Below, one piece after another: positions 15,430 to 23,593 of a DNA stretch of 29,326 nt (the stretch's first letter is position 1; each line of letters opens with the position of its first letter). The notes beneath the pieces were generated by a model. The model had not been told where the DNA came from. It saw nothing but the letters and a program-made list of their open reading frames with translations, and made no database searches. The translations under genes and the position numbers were made by a program. Source of the stretch: Flavobacteriales bacterium UBA3364 (GTDB lineage Bacteria > Bacteroidota > Bacteroidia > Flavobacteriales_F > PHOS-HE28); NCBI GenBank assembly GCA_002360495.1, contig DEQO01000071.1:1-29326 (forward strand). Reading direction: 5' to 3'.

Positions 15430-17133
15430 ATGAAAACACTCTTCGCCGTCCTTGCCATTGCATCCTCTGTGGGACTATCCGCCCAATTCGCCTACCATCA
15501 TGCGTTCACCTTGGGCAGTACAGGGTTCGATCAGCCACCGGACATCGACCTGGATGCGGACGGCAACGTGTACGTGGTCGGTGGCGTGAACGCAGCGCTG
15601 GACGTGGACCCCGGGCCGGATGAGACGATCTTGATCCCCAACGGCTACGATCTGTTCCTGGCGAAATACAGTCCCGAAGGGGAATTGATCTGGGCCCATA
15701 CCGTCGGCAGTGCGGCGAACGAGTTCGGTGGGGCCGTGAAGATCGCCGGGAATGCCATGTTCGTCTGCGGCACTTTCGATGGACCCGATGCGGACCTGGA
15801 TCCCGGTGTGGATGTTGTTTCACCGGACCATGCGGGTGGCCAGGACGCTTTCGTGGCGCGGTATGATCTTGACGGTCATCTGGCTTGGGTGATCGGGATC
15901 GGTGGCAGCGACGAGGATGGCCTGGCCGATATCGGCATAACCAGCACCGGGGATGTGGTGGTCTGCGGCTCGTTCGAGAGCACGGACCTGGATGCGGCGC
16001 CGGGCGCGGAAAGTGTGCTGCTCTCCACGGCCGGTGAAACCGATGTCCTGTTCGCCCAGTACACCGCCGCAGGAGCCTTGGTACACGCCCATTCCTTCGG
16101 CGGTGGTGGCACCCTGGGTGCGGACCGCGTGCTGCGCTTGCTGGTGGACGCCAATGACAACCTGTACCTCACCGGCAGCTTCTCCAGCACGGGCGGCGAT
16201 TTCGATCCGGGCGAGGACGAGGTCATCCTCAGCAGCGTGGGCAGTGGCGACATCTTCCTTTCGAAATTCGACCCAACGGGTGCGCTGGAGTGGGTCGTCA
16301 GCTTCGGTGGTGCCACCGGCGACCAGGGTTATGGTCTCGCCACCGATGGGGCGGACAACATTTACCTGTGCGGCTACAGCAACAGTGCCACGATAGACCT
16401 GGACCCCGGTCCCGGTGTGGAGGAGTTCTCCAGCGGTGCCGCGCAGGACATCGTGGTGGTGAAACTGACCCCTGCGGCGGAATACCTCTGGGCATTCCGG
16501 CTCGGCGCCGGTTCCAGCGACATCGGTAATGCATTATGTATCGATGAAGCGGACAACGTGTTCCTCATGGGTTCCTTCGGCGACGTGGACGTGGACTTCG
16601 ACCCTGGGCCTGCTGATTTCCCCTTGAACAGCAACTCCGGGACGGACATGTTCCTGGCGCACTACCATGCGGACGGCACCCTTGTGGACGCCTTTGCCGT
16701 GGGAGGTTCAGGGATGGACTCCGGTACGAACGGTGTGCTTACCCCAGATGGCCGCGTGTGGATGTCCGGCTGGAAGTCCGGCGTGGTGGATGCCGACCCC
16801 GGCCCCAACGTGGCGGAGTTGGAAGCACTGGGCAGTGCGGACATGTTCATCGGCTGTTACGCCTATGGGATCGGTGCGGGGTTGAACGAATCACATTACG
16901 GATCGTTCGCACTTTTCCCAAACCCCGCATCCACCTCCGTAACGGTGCAGTGTGCGCACAAGGAGCCGGCCATCTGTAGCCTGATCGATGTCACCGGGCG
17001 GATCCTTGCGCAGCAACGCATTTCCGCTTTCCCGGCATACGTGGACCTGCAAGGCCTACCAGCGGGTCACTACACGGCGCGGTTGCAATGGCCGGATAGC
17101 TCGCTCACACGGCAACTGGTGAAGGTGGAGTGA
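15430..17133 (+). CDS. Secreted SBBP-type beta-propeller protein, T9SS cargo
   Basis: A 567-residue exported protein starting at ATG 15430 (MKTLFAVLAIASSVGLSAQ, signal peptide about 1-19). Seven units of about 60 residues carry an Asp/Pro signature: DVDPGPDE, DLDPGVDV, DLDAAPGAE, DFDPGEDE, DLDPGPGVEE, DFDPGPADF and DADPGPNVAE. Strands such as DIFLSKFDPTGALEWVVSFGG, characteristic of SBBP (seven-bladed propeller) repeats, alternate with them. The Asp clusters could bind calcium. A T9SS type A sorting domain ends the chain (LFPNPASTSVTV to RQLVKVE). The open frame upstream of 15430 has no signal peptide and overlaps the divergent promoter region. Function unknown. Confidence 0.9.
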   Translation: MKTLFAVLAIASSVGLSAQFAYHHAFTLGSTGFDQPPDIDLDADGNVYVVGGVNAALDVDPGPDETILIPNGYDLFLAKYSPEGELIWAHTVGSAANEFGGAVKIAGNAMFVCGTFDGPDADLDPGVDVVSPDHAGGQDAFVARYDLDGHLAWVIGIGGSDEDGLADIGITSTGDVVVCGSFESTDLDAAPGAESVLLSTAGETDVLFAQYTAAGALVHAHSFGGGGTLGADRVLRLLVDANDNLYLTGSFSSTGGDFDPGEDEVILSSVGSGDIFLSKFDPTGALEWVVSFGGATGDQGYGLATDGADNIYLCGYSNSATIDLDPGPGVEEFSSGAAQDIVVVKLTPAAEYLWAFRLGAGSSDIGNALCIDEADNVFLMGSFGDVDVDFDPGPADFPLNSNSGTDMFLAHYHADGTLVDAFAVGGSGMDSGTNGVLTPDGRVWMSGWKSGVVDADPGPNVAELEALGSADMFIGCYAYGIGAGLNESHYGSFALFPNPASTSVTVQCAHKEPAICSLIDVTGRILAQQRISAFPAYVDLQGLPAGHYTARLQWPDSSLTRQLVKVE

Positions 17134-17188
17134 TCAGAAGATCCCTTCTGCGCGTAACTTGTGGCTACGCGCAACCCCACGCTGGCTG

Positions 17189-17244
17189 GGTAGCCTCAGG
17201 CTACCGTATGCAGTGCAATCGGGGCGTAGCCGCAGGCTACGCCC
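17189..17244. repeat. Two tandem GTAGCCnCAGGCTAC hairpins
   Basis: Hairpin 1 is GGTAGCC-TCA-GGCTACC (17189-17205). Hairpin 2 is GGGCGTAGCC-GCA-GGCTACGCCC (17222-17244), with a perfect 10-bp stem. They share the palindrome GTAGCCnCAGGCTAC and differ in loop and flank. They lie between two co-oriented genes and may be REP-like elements or a terminator pair. A half-copy (GTGGCTACGC) lies just upstream at 17161. Confidence 0.7.
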
Positions 17245-17350
17245 AGTGGGGGAGACAGGGTGCAGGTGTGGGAACGGTGCGATCATGGTCGCACGCCAAT
17301 GACCGGACGCAGCGTCGTTCACATTCCACCCTCCTCCTCGATGATGAAGT

Positions 17351-18898
17351 ATGGTCACACCACTACGCTTGCTTCTTGCCACAGCCCTATCCTCCACCAC
17401 CATCCTTACCATGGCCCAGGCGGGCACACTGGATCCCAACTTCGGCACCGATGGCTACGTCACCTTCACCCTGAACGACTGGAACGTTCATGGCGCGGAT
17501 GCGCTCGTACTACCCAACGGACAGATCATGGCGGTCGCAGGGGTCTACGATCCCACGGAGGACATTGCCCTGGCACGCTACAACGCGGACGGCACCCTGG
17601 ACGCCACATTTGGTGATGCCGGTGTGTTGACGATCGATGTGAATGATGGATCGGTGGACTGGCCGACCGATGCCTTCCTGCAAGCCGACGGCCGTATCGT
17701 GATCGTGGGCAGGATCGATGGCGCCATGTTAGTGTTGCGGCTGTTGGAGGATGGCAGTTTGGATGCCAGTTTCAATGGCGACGGCTGGGCCACGTATGAT
17801 GTGATCCCAGGTGAGTTGGATCATGTGGGCAACTGTGCCGTAAGGCCGACCGGGGAGGTGGTGGTGATCTGCAGCAACGAGAACGAGAGCGGCAACGGCT
17901 ACGGCAGCGTGGTCCAGTTCACGCCTGCCGGCGCGTTGGATCCCGCATTCGGTACCGATGGCGTGCTCATAGTCGACAACGGGTCCGGGAGCACCACGGA
18001 ATGGCTGCACGACCTCGAACTGTCGAACTCGGGATCGATCCATGTGCTTGGCACCGCATCCATCGATCTCAATAGCACGGATGACACGTTCGTGTACCGC
18101 ATTACCCCCACTGGCACCTTGGATATGGATTTCGATGAGGATGGCTACCGATCCGTACCCATCGGTACGGACCAGGAGATCCTCGGCGCCCTCGCCGTTA
18201 CGGCGGATGGAGAGATCCTCGTGGCAGGCTCGACCAACATGGATGGTCTGGACCATCCCTTCGTTGCCCGCCTGAACGTGGATGGCACCTTCGATGCCGC
18301 GTTCGGCGATGCCGGTGTACACATCATGACCGACATCACAGGGCAGTCCGTGAACGACCTGCTGGTACACGCCAGCGGGCAGGTGGTATTCTCAGGCGAA
18401 GCGTTCAACGGATCAGGTACGGCCATGTTGATCGCCCGCCTGAATGCCGACGGTAGTTTCGATCCCACCTTCGGCAATGGCGGAACCACCCTCACCCAGA
18501 TCGGATCCAGCTTCGGCTTTGAAAGCGGCTTCACCCTGGCCTTGGCCCCGGACGGTGATTACATCATGACCGGAACCACCGGAACAGCACCGGCAGGGAA
18601 CCTCACCCAAGTGATCTTGAAATACAAGAGCGGAAACACGAGTAGCCTGGCCGAAGGTGATGCCGCATCGTGGCGATTCCATCCGAACCCGACGAGCGGG
18701 GAGCTGTGGATCAGTGCGCCGGAAGAACGCAGATCATCTCGTGTTCGCATCGCCGATGCACAAGGGCGAACGGTGGGCTTTGTCGCCATGGACGCGAATG
18801 GTGTGGTTCAACTGCCGGATGCACTGGATGCAGGTACATACTACATCAGTGTGGTCGGGAAGGGTAGCGCTCCTCGTGCGCTGACGCTGGTGCGGTGA
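17351..18898 (+). CDS. Secreted delta-60 repeat protein, T9SS cargo
   Basis: A 515-residue exported protein with signal peptide MVTPLRLLLATALSSTTILTMAQ. It has seven delta-60 type units (TIGR02608-like): GTLDPNFGTDGYV, GTLDATFGDAGVL, GSLDASFNGDGWA, GALDPAFGTDGVL, GTLDMDFDEDGYR, GTFDAAFGDAGVH and GSFDPTFGNGGTT. Each is preceded by an ARLNxDG-like strand and separated by PNGQIMAVAG-like strands; a propeller fold is expected. A T9SS type A sorting domain follows (FHPNPTSGELWI to RALTLVR). Delta-60 proteins are commonly surface or extracellular, but their function is largely unknown. The gene follows the SBBP-type gene by 217 bp, separated by the tandem hairpins. Confidence 0.9.
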   Translation: MVTPLRLLLATALSSTTILTMAQAGTLDPNFGTDGYVTFTLNDWNVHGADALVLPNGQIMAVAGVYDPTEDIALARYNADGTLDATFGDAGVLTIDVNDGSVDWPTDAFLQADGRIVIVGRIDGAMLVLRLLEDGSLDASFNGDGWATYDVIPGELDHVGNCAVRPTGEVVVICSNENESGNGYGSVVQFTPAGALDPAFGTDGVLIVDNGSGSTTEWLHDLELSNSGSIHVLGTASIDLNSTDDTFVYRITPTGTLDMDFDEDGYRSVPIGTDQEILGALAVTADGEILVAGSTNMDGLDHPFVARLNVDGTFDAAFGDAGVHIMTDITGQSVNDLLVHASGQVVFSGEAFNGSGTAMLIARLNADGSFDPTFGNGGTTLTQIGSSFGFESGFTLALAPDGDYIMTGTTGTAPAGNLTQVILKYKSGNTSSLAEGDAASWRFHPNPTSGELWISAPEERRSSRVRIADAQGRTVGFVAMDANGVVQLPDALDAGTYYISVVGKGSAPRALTLVR

Positions 18899-19576
18899 AA
18901 GGACTTGACCGAGCCGCGGCTTCGACAAGGGAAGAGGCCTCACGCGGCGTTTCCTTTGGCTGGCTGCACGCGCCGGGGCGTGTAGCCTTGTGCGACCGAC
19001 CAACAGGGAGAGACGATCATTGGATGTTCGGATACAGCACGGCCCTACGTGACGCCCAACATGTGCACGTTCCATCGGATCGCTGCCTCAACGGGCACGG
19101 TCTGCACATGTCAAGAAGTGACCACGATCGTGCGCTCAACCGTGGCCCGGCCCCCACTGCCGGATAGCGGTGTGCCTGAAGGCGTTTGGGAACCGGCGAA
19201 GGTGCGGGAGGCGGTGAGCCCCGCAGGCGGATGGAACTGGTCTGGGTGGCACCACTAGTATGACGGCCAACCGGCTGTGTTGACCATGGTGAAGGCGGTC
19301 TCGACCCGTTGATGTGGAAGTTGGACTGGCAGCGCTCCATGATCATATGCTCGCATACCTCACTCCAAGGTCGCGATCACCTGCCTCGTCCAACGAGTTC
19401 CATTACCAAGGTCCGGCTGTTCGGCCATCCCCACTGGTCCGATCCTGCTTACTCCTCCAACATCCGACCACGCCCCCAGGACCACCACCACGTAGCTCGC
19501 AACAGCGAGGACTGCATGCTGCAACCCGCCAACCGGACCAATGCGTTCCGCGTCAATGGATATGTGCACCGTCCTT
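18899..19576. other. Gene-free stretch of about 680 bp
   Basis: No convincing gene is seen on either strand. The short frames present lack a recognisable start context, signal peptide or family motif. Base composition is similar to that of the neighbouring genes, so a decayed gene is possible but cannot be named. The only structure noted is the hairpin at 18962-18987. Confidence 0.5.
18962..18987 (+). terminator. Candidate terminator of the delta-60 gene
   Basis: GGCTGCACGC (18962-18971) pairs with GCGTGTAGCC (18978-18987), a 10-bp stem with one G-U pair and a 6-nt loop, starting 64 nt after the stop codon. There is no strong T-run downstream. Confidence 0.45.
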
Positions 19577-20929
19577 CTAGCGGTCCACGACCAGCTTGCG
19601 GGCGGAAGATCCCTGCTCCGTCCGGACATGGACCATGTACAAGCCCGTGCGATCGAGCAGCAACGGTGAAGTAGTACCCGAGCTGTTGAACTGCATCACC
19701 ACCTCACCAAGGACGTTCGTTACGGTGATCACCGCGTTGCCTGTGGGAAGTTCCAAGGTGAAAGCACCGCTGGTGGGGTTGGGGTACATACCGAAGAGCG
19801 GCCCGGTTGCATCGGCTTCACCGATCCCTACGCTCGGGATGGTACCGGAGGTCTTCCCTTGGAAATAGAGCGAGAGGGGGATCTGCCCTTGGTTGTCGGC
19901 AAAGACCGCCGTGGGTACGCGCAGCATGAAGCTATGCTCGCCAGCAGCGACCGGGCCGAGGTTGATGCGGCGGATGTCGATCACATCGCCGGGGCACCAG
20001 TTGCTGAAGGATTGCCACTGGGCCGGGGTGCGTGGTGAGGCGCCATAGATACCGTTGGGTTGCGTATTGAATTGGCGGAAGGGTTCGCAGGTGGTACGTC
20101 CCGGTTTGTAGGTGAGCTTCAGTTCATCATTGAAGTAGGCGTAGTGGAACCTGCGGTTGTATTCCTCGCCGTTCTGGTTGGCACCGTGGTTGGAGGTGAT
20201 CAGGAAAAAGGCCGCATCGGTTAGATCGTTCTCCACCGTGAACGTGATGCTCTTGGTCGTGAGGTCCAGGGTGTCGGTGGCGCCCTCCTGGTAATTGTTC
20301 AGTGAATGGTTGAAGAAGAGCGGGGTGAGCACGTTGGTGTCCTGTGCAGCTGCGGGCTCGTTGGTCCGGAAGGTGAGTTTGCCGGTGAACACATCGTTGC
20401 GCCCGGAACAACCGGCCACTTGTTCGTTCGCGGCATAGGGTACCCCGAACACGGCGAGCTCGATCCAGATATCGTAGGTGGTGGTGAGCGCGGTCTCCTT
20501 GAGCAGCAGGGCCACGTTGTCCAGATCGTATTCATAGGGGACGGAATCGGGCTGGATGTTCTTGTTCATGAACGGCGTGATGAAGCGGGCGAGCTCGATA
20601 TGCTCCACCGCAGCGGGGTCGTAGGTTTCTTCCCCGGCAGGGACCAACGCCATGTTCACGTTGCCGATGCGGTCGTAGTTGTCGCATAGCGCACCGATCA
20701 CCACCCGCATGTGCAAGGTGGTACCGATGGAAGCCAGCTCGTCGCTAGTGAGCTTGCGCGCGAAGAGGTCGTTGCGGAGTTTGATGATGCCGGGCTGTGG
20801 GGCGACATCAGGAACGAGGCCCGCATAGCCATCATGGAAGATCACGCCATCCATCACGGTGATGTTGGTTTGCGCCGCAGCATGATGCACGGTGATGGCG
20901 AGGGCAAGTAGGAGGATCGTGTTCTTCAT
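19577..20929 (-). CDS. PNGase F-related secreted glycoamidase-like protein, T9SS cargo
   Basis: A 450-residue exported protein resembling peptide-N-glycosidase F (PNGase F, PF09112/PF09113), which releases N-linked glycans from asparagine. ATG 20929 (MKNTILLLALAITVHHAAAQ) is chosen over the preceding TTG codon. The N-terminal half has LCDNYDRIGNVNMAL (near 81-95) and ELARFITPFM...YEYDLDNVALLL (about 112-143). The second half has SNHGANQNGEEYNRRFHY (near 246-263), GRTTCEPFRQFNTQPNGIY and WCPGDVIDIRRI (near 311-322), typical of the PNGase F C-terminal domain. Asp86 and Glu255/256 are candidate catalytic residues; I could not align them rigorously. A T9SS sorting domain (MYPNPTSGAF to ARKLVVDR) follows. 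Activity is therefore likely but unproven. A TATCTTCG box lies 97 nt upstream. Confidence 0.72.
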   Translation of the reverse strand: MKNTILLLALAITVHHAAAQTNITVMDGVIFHDGYAGLVPDVAPQPGIIKLRNDLFARKLTSDELASIGTTLHMRVVIGALCDNYDRIGNVNMALVPAGEETYDPAAVEHIELARFITPFMNKNIQPDSVPYEYDLDNVALLLKETALTTTYDIWIELAVFGVPYAANEQVAGCSGRNDVFTGKLTFRTNEPAAAQDTNVLTPLFFNHSLNNYQEGATDTLDLTTKSITFTVENDLTDAAFFLITSNHGANQNGEEYNRRFHYAYFNDELKLTYKPGRTTCEPFRQFNTQPNGIYGASPRTPAQWQSFSNWCPGDVIDIRRINLGPVAAGEHSFMLRVPTAVFADNQGQIPLSLYFQGKTSGTIPSVGIGEADATGPLFGMYPNPTSGAFTLELPTGNAVITVTNVLGEVVMQFNSSGTTSPLLLDRTGLYMVHVRTEQGSSARKLVVDR

Positions 20930-21026
20930 CAAAGGAGGGATCGGTGGCTGGGTGACGGTGCGCGAATGGTCGGATGGCCTTGGTCGGTTGAGGATCGACC
21001 ATCCAGGAGCGGGCTGCTTTGTGGGC

Positions 21027-21034
21027 GAAGATAG
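21027..21034 (-). promoter_or_regulatory. Candidate -7 box of the PNGase F-like gene
   Basis: TATCTTCG on the minus strand matches TAnnTTTG in seven of eight positions. It lies between the ThuA-gene stop (21044) and the PNGase-like start, giving a leader of about 97 nt. It suggests a separate promoter rather than read-through from the ThuA gene. Confidence 0.4.
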
Positions 21035-21043
21035 TCGGGGCCA

Positions 21044-22063
21044 TCAGCGCACGATCGCGAAGGGCTGAACGGGTACTCCCGGGATGGCGAGCGTGTACGA
21101 TCCGGGAGGCAGGTCCTCCAAGTCCAACACGATGGGGTAGGCCACGACCTGCTGGCGGTGGACGACACGACCGACGTGATCCTGCACGGTGAGCACCGTG
21201 CTGTGTGCGAGTGGGCCGGCATGTACGGTCAACATTTCCCGGGTCGGGTTCGGAAAGAGCGCGACAATATCCCGCCGATGTTCTTCCAGCGCGGTGGTCC
21301 CGTCCAGTAACCAGATCAACGCATCCCGCAAATGCGTGCGGAAGAGCGGGTCCCCGGAATAATTCACCTGATCATGCCCCAGCGCGGTATAGAACACACG
21401 TCCGCCTTCCGGCAGTTCCCGGTACCAACTCATGGGGCGTGGTGCATCGTAGCTGTTCACCTCGCCGTTCGGTCCTACGGTCTCTTCCACACGCAGCACT
21501 TCCACGTTGTCCGCGCCGAAGTAGCCGCCCTCCCAGTAGTAGTACTCTTCGTTCTTCACCCACGGATCGGGCAGGTTCGCCGTGGAGGCATGCGTGCCGA
21601 TGTGCTGCATGCTGTACTCCGGTGTTCCCGCGACGTGGTTGGGGTTCTCCTGCACGCTGGCACCGATCAGTTCGGCGTAGTAGTCCCACACGCCGGTGTT
21701 GTTGCCGTTGGCGGTACTGTGGCGGTAGGTATCGCTGGCGGCGTGGATACCGAGTACCCTGCCGCCGTTGGCGATGAAGGCCTCGAAGTTGGCGCGCTGT
21801 GCGGCATCCAGCAGGTCGGCGCCTGAGGTGTTGGAGAAGATGACGACATCATATTGCAGTAGTTCGTCCAAGGATGTGAAGTGCACGCCCGTGGCGTCAT
21901 CATCCACTTGGAGCGAAAGTTCGGCGGCGATGGATTGGAACATGGCCCACGAGACGGTACGGGTGTTGTGGTCGAAGCCCGAGGTCTTGGTGAAATGCAG
22001 GATGCGCTGGGCTGGTGTACTGTTGGTGGTCCACACGAGAAGCAGGAATACCGCGGTGCGCAT
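21044..22063 (-). CDS. Secreted ThuA-domain protein, T9SS cargo
   Basis: A 339-residue exported protein. Signal peptide MRTAVFLLLVWTTNSTPAQ is followed by a ThuA-like (PF06283, trehalose-utilisation, glutamine-amidotransferase-like fold) domain (about 20-255). Segments visible: RILHFTKTSGFDH, YDVVIFSNTSGADLLDAAQRANFEAF, GGRVLGIHAASDTYRHS, PMSWYRELPEGGRVFYTALGHD and HLRDALIWLL, all typical of the family. Many Bacteroidota ThuA proteins act on sugars, but the reaction is not established. A T9SS type A sorting domain ends the protein (LFPNPTREMLTV to VQPFAIVR). A TACCTTTA box (22068-22075) lies only 4 nt before the start codon, so either it is not the promoter or the transcript is nearly leaderless. 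Confidence 0.88.
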   Translation of the reverse strand: MRTAVFLLLVWTTNSTPAQRILHFTKTSGFDHNTRTVSWAMFQSIAAELSLQVDDDATGVHFTSLDELLQYDVVIFSNTSGADLLDAAQRANFEAFIANGGRVLGIHAASDTYRHSTANGNNTGVWDYYAELIGASVQENPNHVAGTPEYSMQHIGTHASTANLPDPWVKNEEYYYWEGGYFGADNVEVLRVEETVGPNGEVNSYDAPRPMSWYRELPEGGRVFYTALGHDQVNYSGDPLFRTHLRDALIWLLDGTTALEEHRRDIVALFPNPTREMLTVHAGPLAHSTVLTVQDHVGRVVHRQQVVAYPIVLDLEDLPPGSYTLAIPGVPVQPFAIVR

Positions 22064-22101
22064 ATCCTAAAGGTAATGCCACTCTTCCCAGCATCGGATT
22101 G

Positions 22102-22132
22102 CATCCACAGATGCCGCAGAAGAACGCAGATG
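22102..22132 (+). repeat. Dispersed repeat copy 1 (CATCCACAGATG-N5-GAAGAACGCAGATG)
   Basis: The two blocks CATCCACAGATG (22102-22113) and GAAGAACGCAGATG (22119-22132) recur in the same order and orientation at 26515-26544, with a 5-nt gap here and 4 nt there. Weaker similarity extends upstream (CATCG followed by GATTG or GGAATA). The copies bracket the two-gene unit 22160-26373. Confidence 0.75.
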
Positions 22133-22159
22133 GCTGAAGTACCTGAACATAAGCACCTT

Positions 22160-23593
22160 CTAGCGCAGCACTTCAATGCGTGATCGTTCGTGATCGCCAC
22201 TGCGCAGAACGTAGGTCCCGTTGGCCAATGCGGAGATATCGATCATCATGGGAGTGTGGACGATCTTGGTTGCCAGGACCATCCTTCCTGCGGCATCATA
22301 CAATGTGATGGTCGATCCTACCTGGTCGCTGGGGAGGATCACGTTCAAGTGGTCCGTAGCCGGATTGGGGAAGGTGGTGATCGGTCCGGCGACTTGCTCC
22401 GGAGGTTCGATCCCGGTAGCGATACCACAGGCGCTGGTATAGCTTCCACCCACCCATTTCGCGATGCGGTCTATGTTGTCCGGTCCGGCAACGGTGAATG
22501 AGCCGCCTACGATGAGCGTATCGCGGTACGAACCCATGGCTCCGATATCGGGATAGAAGTAATCCGGTGGCACCAAGCTGCACCAACGGTGGCCATCCCA
22601 TTTCGCCACGCGCCCGGTCGGCACACCTCCTATCCGATCGAAGCGCCCTGTGACGTATAGCGTATCCTGGATCCAGGTCATGCGGTAGATCGTAGGGTTC
22701 GCTGAACCACAGGTCCCTTCGCCCAAAGTGCCCCATTGTTCGCCATCCCAGGTAACGATGCCACAACCCGGGTTCTCCGGTGGGCCATACGGTTGTGTTT
22801 GTGCGAATGCTCCTGCGACGTAGAGCAGGCCGTCATGTACTTCTAGCAGGTTGACCGAGCTGAACGACCCTTGGATGCCGGTACCGACCGAACGCCACAC
22901 CGATCCATCGTAGCGCGCAATGCGCAGGACACCATCATCACCAATGAAGTTGCCGCAGATATAGAGTTCCCCGTTGTACCAAGCCACGTCATAAACGCGA
23001 TTGATGGTTGAGCCGAATTGTGGAAGGTCGAAGACGGAGTGCCAAGCAGAACCATCCCAACGCGCCAGACCGTTCACTTCAACGCCATCAGCATGCGTGA
23101 AAAGTCCTACGGCGTACAATCCATCCGCGTAGCCGTGCAAGCGCCAAACCTGGCTGTTCAGCCCCCCACCCAGGTTCTGCCATGAAGAGCCGTCCCATCG
23201 GGCGATGTTGTAGGCAGGTTCCCCGTTGATGGAGTAGATGTCGCCACCGGCATAGAGTTCTCCATTCCAAAAGGCGATAGAGAGTATTCCGCCATTGGCA
23301 AGACCAGAAGTATTAATCGGTGGTGTGCAATCCCAGTTGAAGCCACAGTCCATGGCATGGTATGATGCGCCATCCCATTTGCACACGCCGGGAATAATCG
23401 TGCCATCACCGGCAACAGTCATGGCCCCGCTTATATAAAGCGTGTCTGCTGTAGGATGGTTAAGCAAGCATCTTGGGCCGCCCGATCCCAAACCGACACC
23501 CAATGGTTCCCACAAGGATTGGCAGGATAAACCACCAACAAAAAGGTAGAATGCGCAAGTTGAGGCGCATTTCCGAAATGAAGCCAGCGTCAT
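22160..23593 (-). CDS. Secreted WDGSxW-repeat protein, T9SS cargo
   Basis: A 477-residue exported protein with an N-terminal signal peptide (about 1-24). Seven units carry the motif (I/V)ARWDGSSWQNLGGG or variants (VCKWDGASYHAM, LARWDGSAWHSV, IARYDGSVWRSVGTG, VTWDGEQWGTLGEG, VAKWDGHRWCSLV, IAKWVGGSYTS). Strands such as GELYAGGDIYSINGEPAYN alternate with them, as expected for a propeller. A T9SS sorting domain ends the protein (TFPNPATDHLNV to RSRIEVLR). The start codon overlaps the stop of the upstream 927-codon gene as ATGA (23590-23593), so translation is probably coupled and the two form an operon. Function unknown. Confidence 0.88.
   Translation of the reverse strand: MTLASFRKCASTCAFYLFVGGLSCQSLWEPLGVGLGSGGPRCLLNHPTADTLYISGAMTVAGDGTIIPGVCKWDGASYHAMDCGFNWDCTPPINTSGLANGGILSIAFWNGELYAGGDIYSINGEPAYNIARWDGSSWQNLGGGLNSQVWRLHGYADGLYAVGLFTHADGVEVNGLARWDGSAWHSVFDLPQFGSTINRVYDVAWYNGELYICGNFIGDDGVLRIARYDGSVWRSVGTGIQGSFSSVNLLEVHDGLLYVAGAFAQTQPYGPPENPGCGIVTWDGEQWGTLGEGTCGSANPTIYRMTWIQDTLYVTGRFDRIGGVPTGRVAKWDGHRWCSLVPPDYFYPDIGAMGSYRDTLIVGGSFTVAGPDNIDRIAKWVGGSYTSACGIATGIEPPEQVAGPITTFPNPATDHLNVILPSDQVGSTITLYDAAGRMVLATKIVHTPMMIDISALANGTYVLRSGDHERSRIEVLR

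Noticed and set aside
22068..22075. TACCTTTA box as promoter of the ThuA gene
   Set aside because: It ends only 4 nt before the ATG and lacks a -33 element; kept as a note in the gene entry but not called as a promoter.
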